NCBI GenBank assembly: GCA_937902805.1
Contig: CALEMB010000119.1
Span: forward strand, 1-38,252
Origin: an uncultured Bacteroidales bacterium
GTDB taxonomy: Bacteria; Bacteroidota; Bacteroidia; Bacteroidales; F082
DNA length: 38,252 nt
Reading direction: 5' to 3'
How positions within the stretch are numbered: the first letter of the stretch is position 1; every line of letters starts with the position of its first letter. A program made the translations under genes and the position numbers. Positions 1-8,925 of this stretch are shown piece by piece. The notes beneath the pieces were generated by a model that saw only the letters and a program-made list of their open reading frames with translations, did no database searches and was not told where the DNA came from.

Positions 1-6
1 TTTAAG

Positions 7-1221
7 TTATACATTCAAATTTAAACCGTCCAATTTTTTAGTGGACACTAATGATTGTTTCTTTTCTTTCATTTTTTTTCTGTAATCTTTGATGCCACCT
101 AAAAGAAATGCGAACCAAGGCCATGGGTCGTCCCAATAAAACATCTGTTCTTTTACTTTTTTATATCCCAATTTCCTGGGCTGCCGACGAAAACGATCTT
201 TTGACGAAATAAACCAAAGTATATCGCTTTGCAATATACGCACAGCCGTTGTATAATCCTTAACCTCCATAGGGGTCACATCCATCCCGAATGCATCCTC
301 TAATATTTGTTGGGCGTGGTTGATACCCGCCACAAAACCTAATGTTATCGCATGGACAGCGCGAGGATTGATTTCTATTACTTTACCCACATTGTCTCTC
401 ACATCCAGTATAATGTCAACCCCAACTTCACCTCGAATGTTCATCAATTTTACCAGTTTCTCACAATTGGCTTGTATGTCGGGTCTATCCACTATTCCAT
501 TCAACGTGCTAGTTCCACCAGTCTCAGGATAAAGATGCTCACTGGCATAAACATACGAACTTTTCACACAACCATTTCTGTCAACCATCACATTACCACT
601 CATCATCAGACTACCGTCTGGAATAAATTCCTGGATCACATACTCTGCCAAATCTACACCTTTGTCAGTTACATACGATTTCATCTCCTCTGAAGTCTGA
701 AATAAGTGGAATCCCCTAGCACCATACATGCTATGTGGTTTAATGATAACAGGAAATTGTATTCTACCGTCTATATCCTCAACTTTATCTATTCCAAAAT
801 ATGTTTGAGGACAAGGTATGCCATTCTCCATACACACCCGCATCACCTCTTCCTTGTTGTTGGCAATGTCAAATACTTCTCTTTCATTTGCGTAGATAAT
901 GGCATATTTAGATAAGTTTTCCTTATTATGAGAAAGAATTTTGGCCGAAAAATCAAATGGAGGATACACCATATCATAATGGCCGTTCCTTATCAAATCA
1001 ACGATGTATTTTTCCGATCCCTCGTAATCATGAGGGTCACAAATGCCAAGTATCTTATGATCAGGGAAACGCGAGGCGTAACCACAATCCCATTTTGAAC
1101 CACACAAAACAGAAACCTCGCAACCCAATTCTTTAAAGCCACGCAAAAAAGGAAGAACCTGTTTACAATAGCCTTCAAGGACTAAAACGTGTTTTCCTTT
1201 AAATGCTTTATCTTGTTTCAT
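7..1221 (-). CDS. ATP-grasp domain protein (carbamoyl-phosphate-synthase-like carboxylate ligase)
   Basis: A 404-residue protein with an N-terminal Rossmann-like part followed by an ATP-grasp fold. The ATP-binding strand is visible as FPVIIKPHSMYGARGF around residues 155-170. The acidic metal-binding end is visible as VGVDIILD then VIEINPRAV around residues 266-288. Such enzymes use ATP to join a carboxylate to an amine or thiol through an acyl-phosphate. In polysaccharide loci they are thought to add amino acids or other acids to sugars. It is the last gene of the operon in this window and overlaps the upstream glycosyltransferase by 14 bp, which indicates co-transcription. The C-terminus is lysine-rich. 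The substrate cannot be told from the sequence. Confidence 0.85.
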   Translation of the reverse strand: MKQDKAFKGKHVLVLEGYCKQVLPFLRGFKELGCEVSVLCGSKWDCGYASRFPDHKILGICDPHDYEGSEKYIVDLIRNGHYDMVYPPFDFSAKILSHNKENLSKYAIIYANEREVFDIANNKEEVMRVCMENGIPCPQTYFGIDKVEDIDGRIQFPVIIKPHSMYGARGFHLFQTSEEMKSYVTDKGVDLAEYVIQEFIPDGSLMMSGNVMVDRNGCVKSSYVYASEHLYPETGGTSTLNGIVDRPDIQANCEKLVKLMNIRGEVGVDIILDVRDNVGKVIEINPRAVHAITLGFVAGINHAQQILEDAFGMDVTPMEVKDYTTAVRILQSDILWFISSKDRFRRQPRKLGYKKVKEQMFYWDDPWPWFAFLLGGIKDYRKKMKEKKQSLVSTKKLDGLNLNV

Positions 1222-2449
1222 TCGTATTTAGTATTAATTCGGTTAATTTTTTGCATACATTTTCGGGGGTAAACATTTCGAGAAACAAACGCCTGCCATT
1301 TTCTCCCTTTTTCGCAAATTCTTCCTTGTTTGAAAGCAGTTTGCCCTTTATAAAATCAGCTAGTTCCTTATAGTTTCCCGCAGATACAGCATAACCACAA
1401 TCATATTTATTTATTATTTCAGCCGTGTCGCCATCAATCATCGCCAAAACAGGCTTCCCCGATGCTATATATGATTGAAAACGGGAAGGAACGGTAGCCC
1501 TAAGATGTTGGAGCTTACTCGGTTTCAGGGTGAGCAACATGGCATCAGCCTGTTCATAATAAGACGGCATCTCCGAAAAAGGTCGTCTTCCGGTCATAAC
1601 CACATTATTCAACCCCCTTTTTTTAAACGTTTCTCTCATATACTCTTCATGTGCGCCTCCCCCAACAAAAACAAATAGCAACTCTTTAATATCACGAAGA
1701 GAATCAACAAGATCTATAACATTGTCAGCTCCAATACCATCAGCCAAGTTACCAGCCATCATTATTTTATAACCTTCTGCAAGCCCTTGCGCTTTTTCTT
1801 TCGGCATATTGAGAATATCATCACACCAATTGGGAATATAACTTGTTTTGTTGCGATAATCCTGATTTCTGCTAACCAAAGGTATCATACCTTCTGAGCT
1901 AACAATGATATTGTCTGTTTTTTTATAAATCCATTCGGTAACAGATGTAAGTACATTTAACATGAACTTATGTTCACGATCAGGATTAATTGAAGAGATT
2001 ACCGAATCAGGCCACATATCTTGCACCCAAACTGAAACAGGAGTTTTTGTCAATTTTCCCAATACTATTGCAGGAATGGCTTGTGTAATTGGGGATGGTG
2101 CAAATACCAAAATGGCATCGTACTTTTTTCGGAATAAAGCAAAAAACAAAGCATCAATCGATGCACAAAAAGCAAACGACAAGTAGTTCAACGCCAACCG
2201 GGCACCAGATGGCTTCTTACCACCTCGTGGAAGTTGAAATGCTCGGAAAACGCTTATGCCATTATATTTTTCTCTTCTTTTCGTGAAAATGCCGTAACCT
2301 GAGAAATATTTGCCTTCAGGATAATTTGGAATTCCCGACATAACATCCACCTTTATGCCTATTTTACCTAAATACAAAGCATAATCGGTAATCCGAAAAC
2401 TCTCAGGATAAAAATATTGGGATACTATTAAGACTCTCTTTTCACTCAT
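1208..2449 (-). CDS. Family 4-type glycosyltransferase (WcaI-like)
   Basis: A 413-residue GT-B fold glycosyltransferase. The N-terminal half opens with RVLIVSQYFYPESFRITDYA, the usual acceptor-domain start of WcaI-like GT4 enzymes, and has a VWVQDMWPDS segment. The C-terminal half carries IMMAGNLADGIGADNVID and later SRFQSYIASGKPVLAMIDGD, the region that binds the nucleotide-sugar donor. A hydrophobic stretch near residues 90-110 (LALNYLSFAFCASIDALFFA) suggests membrane association. It is expected to transfer one sugar to the lipid-linked repeat unit on the cytoplasmic face of the inner membrane. Donor and linkage are unknown. Confidence 0.88.
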   Translation of the reverse strand: MSEKRVLIVSQYFYPESFRITDYALYLGKIGIKVDVMSGIPNYPEGKYFSGYGIFTKRREKYNGISVFRAFQLPRGGKKPSGARLALNYLSFAFCASIDALFFALFRKKYDAILVFAPSPITQAIPAIVLGKLTKTPVSVWVQDMWPDSVISSINPDREHKFMLNVLTSVTEWIYKKTDNIIVSSEGMIPLVSRNQDYRNKTSYIPNWCDDILNMPKEKAQGLAEGYKIMMAGNLADGIGADNVIDLVDSLRDIKELLFVFVGGGAHEEYMRETFKKRGLNNVVMTGRRPFSEMPSYYEQADAMLLTLKPSKLQHLRATVPSRFQSYIASGKPVLAMIDGDTAEIINKYDCGYAVSAGNYKELADFIKGKLLSNKEEFAKKGENGRRLFLEMFTPENVCKKLTELILNTNETR

Positions 2450-2467
2450 TTGAAAAACATTACGTAC

Positions 2468-3571
2468 TTATTTGATTATTTTGCAATAAGTGGTATCAAA
2501 AAACTCTGAAATGTTGTTTTTGAATTGGTTATTCCAAAGATGCAAAGCTTTACTACCCTTTTCTCTGATTTCGTCTTCGTTTAACCCTGACACTAATTGA
2601 CGCATCTCTTCAATATCCTCATCTACAGCCCAACCTGTGCCGTTGCTTTCAACTTTATCACCTGGGATTGTTCCTTTGGTAGTTATCAAAGGTTTACCCA
2701 AAAGCATGGCTTCGTAATATTTGTTAGGAGCTGCATAAACATGATTTGGGTTCGTTTTACAATACATCGCATATACCACATCGGCCGCATTTTCCATATT
2801 CAAGCCATCTACCATATTGACACGACCAAAATACTTCACATTTTCACGATTGTTAAGCTCTTCACATTTCTGCATTATCGCCTTATCGCCATAACCTGCA
2901 ATCAACAGATTAAATTTTTCAGTTTCTGCCAAAGTGAGCAACTCCATCAAAAAACGGCCATTGGCAAATCCACCCATATAAGCAAGCGTTGGATAATTGT
3001 TACCAAACTTGTATTTTTCTTGAACTTCGGTTATTGTTGACATATCAACCTCTGGGATATTTCGTAGTATTAGAGGTTCTTTTTTCAGTTTGAATTGTAT
3101 CTGCGATTCTCGTTCCGGCTCACATATTATTAATTCGTCAGAACGTTTGTAGCTAAATTTTTCCATCCATTTAAATAATGCGCACATTAATTTGTAATGG
3201 ACGAAATTAGCACTGAACCAGTCGCATGCGTCAAAGATCAACACCACGTTCCGTTTATGAATCGCCTTGAATAAAGCCGCAGGAAAAGCTGAGTTCAGGT
3301 CACAGGCGTGAATAGTAGTGACTTCTTTATGCTTTTTTAAATAACGGTAAACAAAACTCATCCATTTGAAATGATTTTTTGCTGCCGTCATACCACCCAC
3401 GGATTCTCCAGACTTAAATTTAAAGAAATCATAGTTCTCTTTATGAAAGCCCTCGCCTTTTCTGTCCCAACCAACAATGGTATAATCCAAACCTGCACGT
3501 TCATAGTAGTTATGATACTTGTTGACACGGGAGTCAAAGATATTGTTTGAACGAAATAGAATAATTTTCAT
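2468..3571 (-). CDS. GT-B glycosyltransferase
   Basis: A 367-residue protein with a two-domain GT-B plan. The N-terminal half contains TIHACDLNSAFPAALF and LIFDACDWFSANF, typical of GT4-like acceptor domains. The C-terminal half contains LAYMGGFANGRFL, NLLIAGYGDK, VKYFGRV and NKYYEAMLLGKPLITT, the donor-binding half. The spacing to its neighbours is tiny (1 bp to the downstream TupA-like gene, 18 bp to the upstream-numbered GT gene), so it is part of the same transcript. The likely role is transfer of one sugar during repeat-unit assembly at the inner membrane. No specificity can be read from the sequence. Confidence 0.85.
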   Translation of the reverse strand: MKIILFRSNNIFDSRVNKYHNYYERAGLDYTIVGWDRKGEGFHKENYDFFKFKSGESVGGMTAAKNHFKWMSFVYRYLKKHKEVTTIHACDLNSAFPAALFKAIHKRNVVLIFDACDWFSANFVHYKLMCALFKWMEKFSYKRSDELIICEPERESQIQFKLKKEPLILRNIPEVDMSTITEVQEKYKFGNNYPTLAYMGGFANGRFLMELLTLAETEKFNLLIAGYGDKAIMQKCEELNNRENVKYFGRVNMVDGLNMENAADVVYAMYCKTNPNHVYAAPNKYYEAMLLGKPLITTKGTIPGDKVESNGTGWAVDEDIEEMRQLVSGLNEDEIREKGSKALHLWNNQFKNNISEFFDTTYCKIIK

Positions 3572-3572
3572 A

Positions 3573-4493
3573 TTACGATTTGATTTTGCTTAAATCTATC
3601 TTGTCTCCTAAGTATTTATAATACTCATATGTAAAATAGCCGAAACCTGTTGTAAAAGTCAATTCACCAATCACTGGTTTCCCATCTACTTCATAAAAGT
3701 CAACCCTAACCTCAGGGAATGATCCTGCTAGTTCAGTTGCCATACTCAACATGTTTGATAGTGATTTTGGTTTGGGAATAACGAAATTTGAATCGTACAC
3801 ATCTAGTCTAGTACTCTGCAAATGTTGAGGCATCTCATTCCATTTTGTATCGAATAGTGCAATATTAACTTTCAATGCATCGTGTCTGTTAAAAACAACC
3901 AGTATAGACTCTGGTTTCCCATTGATACACCAAACCTTGTAATCAACCATTGAATCTGGCGAAAAAGTTTTCTGTTTTTCGTCTTGGAACAGCAATTCTT
4001 CTGCAATAATACACGGCTTAATGTGAAGATAATGTGTTTGCCCTCCCACGTAACCGTACGGCTTCAACCATTTCTTCAATATTTTCTTTGTTTCTATTAC
4101 ATTAAGTTGGGTTTTATCACGAACAATTTTAACAGTTCCACAACCATTGTTTGATTTAAGTACAAACTCATTAGGTAATGATTCAAAATCTATCTCTTCA
4201 GGATTTTCCCAATGACCATACAATTTTGGCAAATAATCACCATATCCCTTTTCTTCCACATACTCCCTCATGCGGTATTTGTCTGCACAAATAGTCCACA
4301 TTGATGTATCGCTATTAAACTGCAACCAATTGATCTTCTCGATAAGGTCTTGGGGTTTATCTAAATTTTGTTTCCTATGAAATGCACGGCGATACATAAT
4401 ATCTGATGCATATCGAGGTTTTATCTTGTAGGCGATTTCGAATAGCCATTGGATGGCAATAGATTTAAGTTTTGCCAAGAATTGTTTACACAT
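3573..4493 (-). CDS. TupA-like ATP-grasp protein
   Basis: A 306-residue member of the TupA-like ATP-grasp group, named after an enzyme involved in teichuronopeptide synthesis. Hallmarks seen are the KINWLQ segment near residue 52, CADKYRMREYV (about 68-78), FVLKSNNGCGTVKIV (ATP-binding strand and loop, about 110-124), PCIIAEELL, VDYKVWCINGKPE, and VRVDFYEVDGKPVIGELTF near the end, which holds the catalytic acidic residues. These proteins are common in capsule loci and are presumed to attach an amino acid or similar group to a sugar carboxylate. Two relatives lie nearby (6062-6997 and the partial copy 5674-6102), so three members of the family sit within 3.5 kb. Confidence 0.85.
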   Translation of the reverse strand: MCKQFLAKLKSIAIQWLFEIAYKIKPRYASDIMYRRAFHRKQNLDKPQDLIEKINWLQFNSDTSMWTICADKYRMREYVEEKGYGDYLPKLYGHWENPEEIDFESLPNEFVLKSNNGCGTVKIVRDKTQLNVIETKKILKKWLKPYGYVGGQTHYLHIKPCIIAEELLFQDEKQKTFSPDSMVDYKVWCINGKPESILVVFNRHDALKVNIALFDTKWNEMPQHLQSTRLDVYDSNFVIPKPKSLSNMLSMATELAGSFPEVRVDFYEVDGKPVIGELTFTTGFGYFTYEYYKYLGDKIDLSKIKS

Positions 4494-4517
4494 TTTGTAT
4501 ATCCTTTCTTCTTTTTT

Positions 4518-5666
4518 TCAAACATGAGCTTCCATAAAGTCAAGAATGCGTTGGGCTCGGTGACTAATAGTTAATTCTTCTGCCATTCGTAATGCGCCCT
4601 GTGATAATTGCTGTCTTTTTTCTTTATTTTCCTTTAAATCCTTTATAGCATCTGCTATTTCGTCCACATTGTTGGGATCAATCATAATGCTATTCGATTC
4701 ATTCAGCACATCATAATTAAATGGAAGATCACTGCTAACTATAGGAAGACCACAAGCTAAAGCCTCAACAATTGCATTGCAGCATCCTTCATTCAAGGTT
4801 GGCAGAACAAACACATCCGCCATGTTCAGATAATCAGGTATCTTATCATGTGGCATACGCCCTTTAAATAAGATACCTTCACAATTTGGTTCAAGTAATT
4901 CACTTTCACCCTGCCCTCCAATGAAAAACGATTTTACGCCGCCCACTTTATCAATAGCGGCTGAAACGCGCTGGGTACCCTTGCGATTATTGAAGGCCCC
5001 AACAAATGCTACTATGAAATCATCTTGATTAAAGCCATATTGCTGCCTCAATAATGCTCGATCTTTTTTTCTGTATAGGTTACTATCAATTGCATTGGGT
5101 GCCACCATACAGTCTACACCTCTTAATATTCCTATCTCTTTAGAAATATTTTTATTGTTCGAACTAACACTGATTACACCGTTCAAATACTTATTCATCT
5201 CCATATAGGCTGGTGAACGCAACATGTCTTTTATATTACTGAGAGACCCCTCACCTGTTGCAACAAATAATGGTATGTTTCGTTTTTTGATGTATGGCAA
5301 AACCATATATGCTGAACGATAAAAATGGCAATAACATACATCATAATCAATTTTATTCCTACGCAAAAACCGCATCGTCCCTAACCTTCTCATGAAATTA
5401 TATAATTTCAAAAACCTGTATGGTAATGTAATAGTGTAAGGCTGGTAAACGGTTACTATATGTCCATCTACGTGTTCATATCTTACTTTTGGCCTTCTAC
5501 TTTTGCAATATTTTAAAGCAGACGTAAGGCTTTGTGTGGCTAACACACTCACCTCACAACCTTTTCTTGCAAATTCGTGGCAGAGATTCTGCACAAAAGT
5601 ATAAACAGGATCACCTTCTATAGGATAATCAGGTGTAATCACCAATATTTTATCAATCTTTTTCAT
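4518..5666 (-). CDS. Family 4 glycosyltransferase
   Basis: A 382-residue GT4 enzyme. The N-terminal domain begins ILVITPDYPIEGDPVYTFVQ and includes LCHEFARKGCEVSVLAT, the classic acceptor-domain opening. The C-terminal domain shows DDFIVAFVGAFNNRKGTQ, LLEPNCEGILFKGRM and the donor-binding signature ADVFVLPTLNEGCCNAIVEALACGLPIVSSD with the conserved acidic residue of the E-x7-E type. It should act at the cytoplasmic membrane face on an undecaprenyl-linked acceptor. It lies 7 bp after the partial TupA-like gene. The sugar donor cannot be predicted from the sequence alone. Confidence 0.9.
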   Translation of the reverse strand: MKKIDKILVITPDYPIEGDPVYTFVQNLCHEFARKGCEVSVLATQSLTSALKYCKSRRPKVRYEHVDGHIVTVYQPYTITLPYRFLKLYNFMRRLGTMRFLRRNKIDYDVCYCHFYRSAYMVLPYIKKRNIPLFVATGEGSLSNIKDMLRSPAYMEMNKYLNGVISVSSNNKNISKEIGILRGVDCMVAPNAIDSNLYRKKDRALLRQQYGFNQDDFIVAFVGAFNNRKGTQRVSAAIDKVGGVKSFFIGGQGESELLEPNCEGILFKGRMPHDKIPDYLNMADVFVLPTLNEGCCNAIVEALACGLPIVSSDLPFNYDVLNESNSIMIDPNNVDEIADAIKDLKENKEKRQQLSQGALRMAEELTISHRAQRILDFMEAHV

Positions 5667-5673
5667 ATCAACT

Positions 5674-6102
5674 TTATTGTGGTAATTTTATCCAACTGCC
5701 AAATTTATTATCCCATTCCTCAGGCTCAAAAGGTTTTAATGCAGCAAAATGAAAGAAAGTGATTTCACCGAACAATGGTCTTCCTTCATTCTCATAAAAA
5801 TCAATTCTAACCTGAGGAATGCCCCTACTTAATTTTGCTGCCAATCGTTTCATTTCATCAAATGATTGTGGCTTTTCTGGCATAACATCAGCATGGTCAT
5901 GCCCCTGCCTAAATGGAAGATGATTGAATTCTGCATCGAAAAAATCAAATTTCACATCCACACCTGGTGTTTGCCTATCTGTGGCGACAAACAAAGCTTT
6001 AACTTCTCCATCAAAACAGAAAAACTTATAATCAGGCAAATCCGAACGAACAATTTGGAAATCAGCTCCACGTAACTCTTTGATAATCACCCCCCCCAAC
6101 AC
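5674..6102 (-). CDS. C-terminal half of a TupA-like ATP-grasp protein (truncated or out-of-frame copy)
   Basis: This open frame encodes only the second half of a TupA-like ATP-grasp domain: SDLPDYKFFCFDGEVKALFV, VDVKFDFFDAEFNHLPF and VRIDFYENEGRPLFGEITFF, closely matching the same blocks in the adjacent full-length gene. The ATP-binding N-terminal half is absent. The only start in frame is a GTG at 6102, inside the end of the upstream gene, just before a G8 run. Losing one G from that run would put this segment in frame with the full-length protein. I read it as the remnant of a tandem duplicate, possibly expressed by slippage. It could also be a translated fragment without function. Confidence 0.55.
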   Translation of the reverse strand: MLGGVIIKELRGADFQIVRSDLPDYKFFCFDGEVKALFVATDRQTPGVDVKFDFFDAEFNHLPFRQGHDHADVMPEKPQSFDEMKRLAAKLSRGIPQVRIDFYENEGRPLFGEITFFHFAALKPFEPEEWDNKFGSWIKLPQ

Positions 6103-6997
6103 AACAACCGGGTAATGAAATCATTTTGCCAATAATTGTTTCATAATCTTCAGGAGTAAAACCGCCCATGCCACTAGTTGGGAAGAAAGTAATTTCTCCA
6201 AAAAACACATCTTCTCCCACTTCATAAAAATCAATACGCGAAAATGTTTTGCCATCTGCAAGACGAGCAGCAGCCTGCCACATTTTTTCAAGGTATTTTG
6301 GCCTTGCAGGCACCACATCGGCAAATGGATAATAGCTGGGCTCGTGAAATGGTTGATGATTCCAATCCCTATCAAAAAAATCTATGCACATCTTTGTTCC
6401 ACGGCCACTTATGACTTGGCAATATTTTGGAACACCGTTAAAACAGAAAAACTTATAATCAGGAAGGTCTTTTGCGTCGGGACGTGGTTCAATATATTTT
6501 TCAGCAAAAATTCGTTTTCGAACATTTTTATATGGCCATTCCTTATAGTATTTATATATATCCTGTTTCATACTTTGTTTCAACTTCTCAACAGCTTCCT
6601 GTTTATTGAATGTAGTCTTGTCTTTGCAAACAACCACCCCCATAGATCCTCCTCCATGCGTTGTTTTTAGGACGAAACGATCTGGCAAATCATCCCATTC
6701 AATTTCATCTGGCGTATCCCACACACCTAAAGTTGGAATAATATACTCTTTGCCTATTATTTTAGACACGTAATCTTTCACTGCATACTTATCAACCATT
6801 GTAGTATATTCAGGTTTGCGGTCATACAGTTTCAGCCATTGGAGCTTCTCGCTAAAAGTTCGTGGAGTTTTCAAATTTAGTTTTTTCCCAATGTGCAAAC
6901 GATAAAGCAACTTGATGTAAATCTTGTCAGGCAACCATGTAAAGAAATGGAATAGAATCTTACTGGCAAATTGAGATATTTTTTTATTTGTATTCAT
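6062..6997 (-). CDS. TupA-like ATP-grasp protein, full length with a read-through tail
   Basis: A 311-residue TupA-like protein: TPRTFSEKLQWLKLYDRKP (about 45-63), MVDKYAVKDYVSKIIGKEYI, DRFVLKTTHGGGSMGVVV (ATP-binding loop), RIFAEKYIEPRP, LPDYKFFCFNG and SRIDFYEVGEDVFFGEITFF (metal/catalytic end). The family domain finishes at about MISLPG; the last 15 residues read through a G8 run and look non-native. The second half is duplicated in the next frame (5674-6102). The probable role is ATP-driven ligation of a small carboxylate or amine to the polysaccharide precursor. It overlaps the upstream kinase gene by 4 bp. Confidence 0.85.
   Translation of the reverse strand: MNTNKKISQFASKILFHFFTWLPDKIYIKLLYRLHIGKKLNLKTPRTFSEKLQWLKLYDRKPEYTTMVDKYAVKDYVSKIIGKEYIIPTLGVWDTPDEIEWDDLPDRFVLKTTHGGGSMGVVVCKDKTTFNKQEAVEKLKQSMKQDIYKYYKEWPYKNVRKRIFAEKYIEPRPDAKDLPDYKFFCFNGVPKYCQVISGRGTKMCIDFFDRDWNHQPFHEPSYYPFADVVPARPKYLEKMWQAAARLADGKTFSRIDFYEVGEDVFFGEITFFPTSGMGGFTPEDYETIIGKMISLPGCCVGGGDYQRVTWS
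6090..6097 (-). repeat. Homopolymer tract, G8 in the coding direction
   Basis: Eight consecutive C on the given strand (G on the coding strand) sit at the join between the full TupA-like gene and the out-of-frame second copy of its C-terminal half. Shortening to G7 would fuse the two frames into one protein. Tracts of this length are prone to slippage in replication and in sequencing. Confidence 0.9.
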
Positions 6998-7692
6998 CTG
7001 TGCAAATAACCTTTGATTATACTAACATTTTTCTCTACAGAATCTTTCGTATCAATTGTAACAACTTTTTGATCATTATATATTCTAGAAAAAACCGTTT
7101 TTAAATAATCCAAATTAGCTGCCCAATTTTTCATTGACTCATATAAGTAATTGGGGGACATGGATTCAAAAGCAAGCCCACGAGCTGGTCTTGAAATCAC
7201 TCTCGAGACAGCTTCATCAACATGATTTACGCAATCGACTCTAATAAATGATATTCCTAAATCTTTTAATTTACCCACTATTGCATCTACCTGACTTGAT
7301 TGTGGCATATTGTCAGGATGTGCAATAGATGCAAAAAACTGTAGAATACCCTCATCAATAATTGCAAAATCCGCTTCACATTTTTTTTCTATTAATTTAT
7401 ATTTCCATGCAAAGTAATTAACCCAATTTAAATGCTTACGATTTCGTTCTAATGGTGGTATGGTTTTAGCGTAATTGACAACTTGGCGATATAAATCCAA
7501 ATTAAACAATTCAGGCACAGGGCTTCGGCGCGTTTGTAATCTGGAATACCGATTAGTTCCATTGTCAACAGTGGAGCCACACTCTATCAAATTATTAATT
7601 AATGCATTGGCCACTGTTGTTTTACCAAGTCCTGGCAATCCATTAAATTCAACAATAATTGTTCTTTCTGTATTTTTGTTGGAAACCTTCAT
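6994..7692 (-). CDS. P-loop nucleoside/nucleotide-kinase-like protein
   Basis: A 232-residue P-loop NTPase. The Walker A motif is FNGLPGLGKTTVANAL near residues 16-31. A later hydrophobic-acidic strand, DFAIIDEGILQFF, fits Walker B. VISRPARGL resembles the lid arginines of thymidylate-kinase-like enzymes. It probably phosphorylates a small molecule such as a polyol, a sugar or a nucleotide for the surface polymer. It is packed between the hypothetical GT-like gene (3 bp away) and the TupA-like gene (4 bp overlap), and a TagD-like cytidylyltransferase lies three genes upstream. A kinase plus a cytidylyltransferase could activate a polyol-type substituent; that link is inference. Confidence 0.7.
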   Translation of the reverse strand: MKVSNKNTERTIIVEFNGLPGLGKTTVANALINNLIECGSTVDNGTNRYSRLQTRRSPVPELFNLDLYRQVVNYAKTIPPLERNRKHLNWVNYFAWKYKLIEKKCEADFAIIDEGILQFFASIAHPDNMPQSSQVDAIVGKLKDLGISFIRVDCVNHVDEAVSRVISRPARGLAFESMSPNYLYESMKNWAANLDYLKTVFSRIYNDQKVVTIDTKDSVEKNVSIIKGYLHR

Positions 7693-7695
7693 ACT

Positions 7696-8922
7696 TCATC
7701 TATCAAATTTCCTTTTTCTTCTTATCTTCCTAAAGAATATACTGTCAACTAACGAGAAAAGACCAATTTTTGTCAAAGATATATAAAGCCAATCATTTCT
7801 CGTAATCGGTTCTCTATATTTAGTTGTATCTAAATAAAAACCATCAGAAGGAGTCACGTATTGCATTTGATATTCAAAACCATGTACCAAGTTTGAAATA
7901 TCCATTTTAACATATGATTCTTTTTTTATCAAAAGAATTTCTAACCATTCTGAAAGTGATTGATTATTTTGGTATTTACCCGAGTATGTGTTGCTATCCA
8001 ATGTAGTGTAGCATAATAGTCCAAGTGGCTGACTGTTATTCACATCCATGGAAATAGTTTTTCCTCCATTGTTAACAGACAACCAAGCACAACCAGCTGT
8101 GCCTATCACCACATCTGATTTTTTAAACAACTGTGATGGAACCGTCATGACAGGAAGATGGAATGCAACATTTACATTACTAAATGCAAGATTTCTTTTC
8201 AATGATTCCTCCTCTTTAATTTGACCCAGAAAGAAAATATTGAATGTCTTATCAGGATAATGTGAAATAAACCGCTTTAATTCATCAACCATGTATGAAA
8301 AATAACCTTTAGTTCGACCAAAATGAGTAATAGTATAGTCTGCCTTAGGAAGATTGTCAAAAGCGGGAAACGGCACTTCTTCAACATCTACTCCCATTAG
8401 AGCACTCCAATAATACTTTTCAGGTTCTTTTATATCTACAAATTTTGAAAAAAGTAGTTGAACTGCAGGCTTGTTAATGTTAAAAAATTCTCCACGTTGC
8501 AATTTGGTGTAACAAAAATCGAAAGTATTGCGATTATGTATTTTTAATCGTTCTGTTGTTACAAAATTAATGTGCTTGGCATTTATCTTTTTTGCTATCA
8601 ATTCTCCCCAAGCCCCTAATTGTAGTTTATTCGATTCAACAACTATTTCATCAGCTTCACCAATGGTTTTAATGATACTATTTACAATGGTGTTTCTTCT
8701 CATTGCAGTAAACCATGAGGGGAAAAAGTTCATTTCATGATAAATATATTTTTTTTCACCAAATGGTTTAGTATGCGGAAGATCAATCTGGGTCATGTCC
8801 AAACTCCAGAACACAATGGGCTCCCATCCTTGCTTTTTAAGCCACCCACATTTATTATTGACATATCGAGGGTTGCCAGAAAGACCCTCAAGACTCATTG
8901 TTAAAAAAACATATTTTCTCAT
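7696..8922 (-). CDS. Putative glycosyltransferase, GT-B-like
   Basis: A 408-residue protein that I do not recognise as a named family. It begins KYVFLTMSLEGLSGNPRYVN and has a two-lobed alternating pattern. Blocks such as EADEIVVESNKLQLGAWGEL and INFVTTERL fall in the first half. YTITHFGRTKGYFSYMVDEL, NIFFLGQIKEEESL and KKSDVVIGTAGCAWLSVNNGG fall in the second half; the last resembles the donor-site end of GT-B enzymes. The context, between a kinase and a nitroreductase inside a polysaccharide operon, supports a sugar-transfer role. The C-terminus is strongly basic (RKIRRKRKF), which may bind the membrane surface. Confidence 0.55.
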   Translation of the reverse strand: MRKYVFLTMSLEGLSGNPRYVNNKCGWLKKQGWEPIVFWSLDMTQIDLPHTKPFGEKKYIYHEMNFFPSWFTAMRRNTIVNSIIKTIGEADEIVVESNKLQLGAWGELIAKKINAKHINFVTTERLKIHNRNTFDFCYTKLQRGEFFNINKPAVQLLFSKFVDIKEPEKYYWSALMGVDVEEVPFPAFDNLPKADYTITHFGRTKGYFSYMVDELKRFISHYPDKTFNIFFLGQIKEEESLKRNLAFSNVNVAFHLPVMTVPSQLFKKSDVVIGTAGCAWLSVNNGGKTISMDVNNSQPLGLLCYTTLDSNTYSGKYQNNQSLSEWLEILLIKKESYVKMDISNLVHGFEYQMQYVTPSDGFYLDTTKYREPITRNDWLYISLTKIGLFSLVDSIFFRKIRRKRKFDR

Positions 8923-8925
8923 AAT

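Noticed and set aside
2597..3040. A 147-residue plus-strand open frame inside the glycosyltransferase at 2468
   Set aside because: The minus-strand protein shows continuous GT-B features, while the plus-strand frame has none and no gene-like context.
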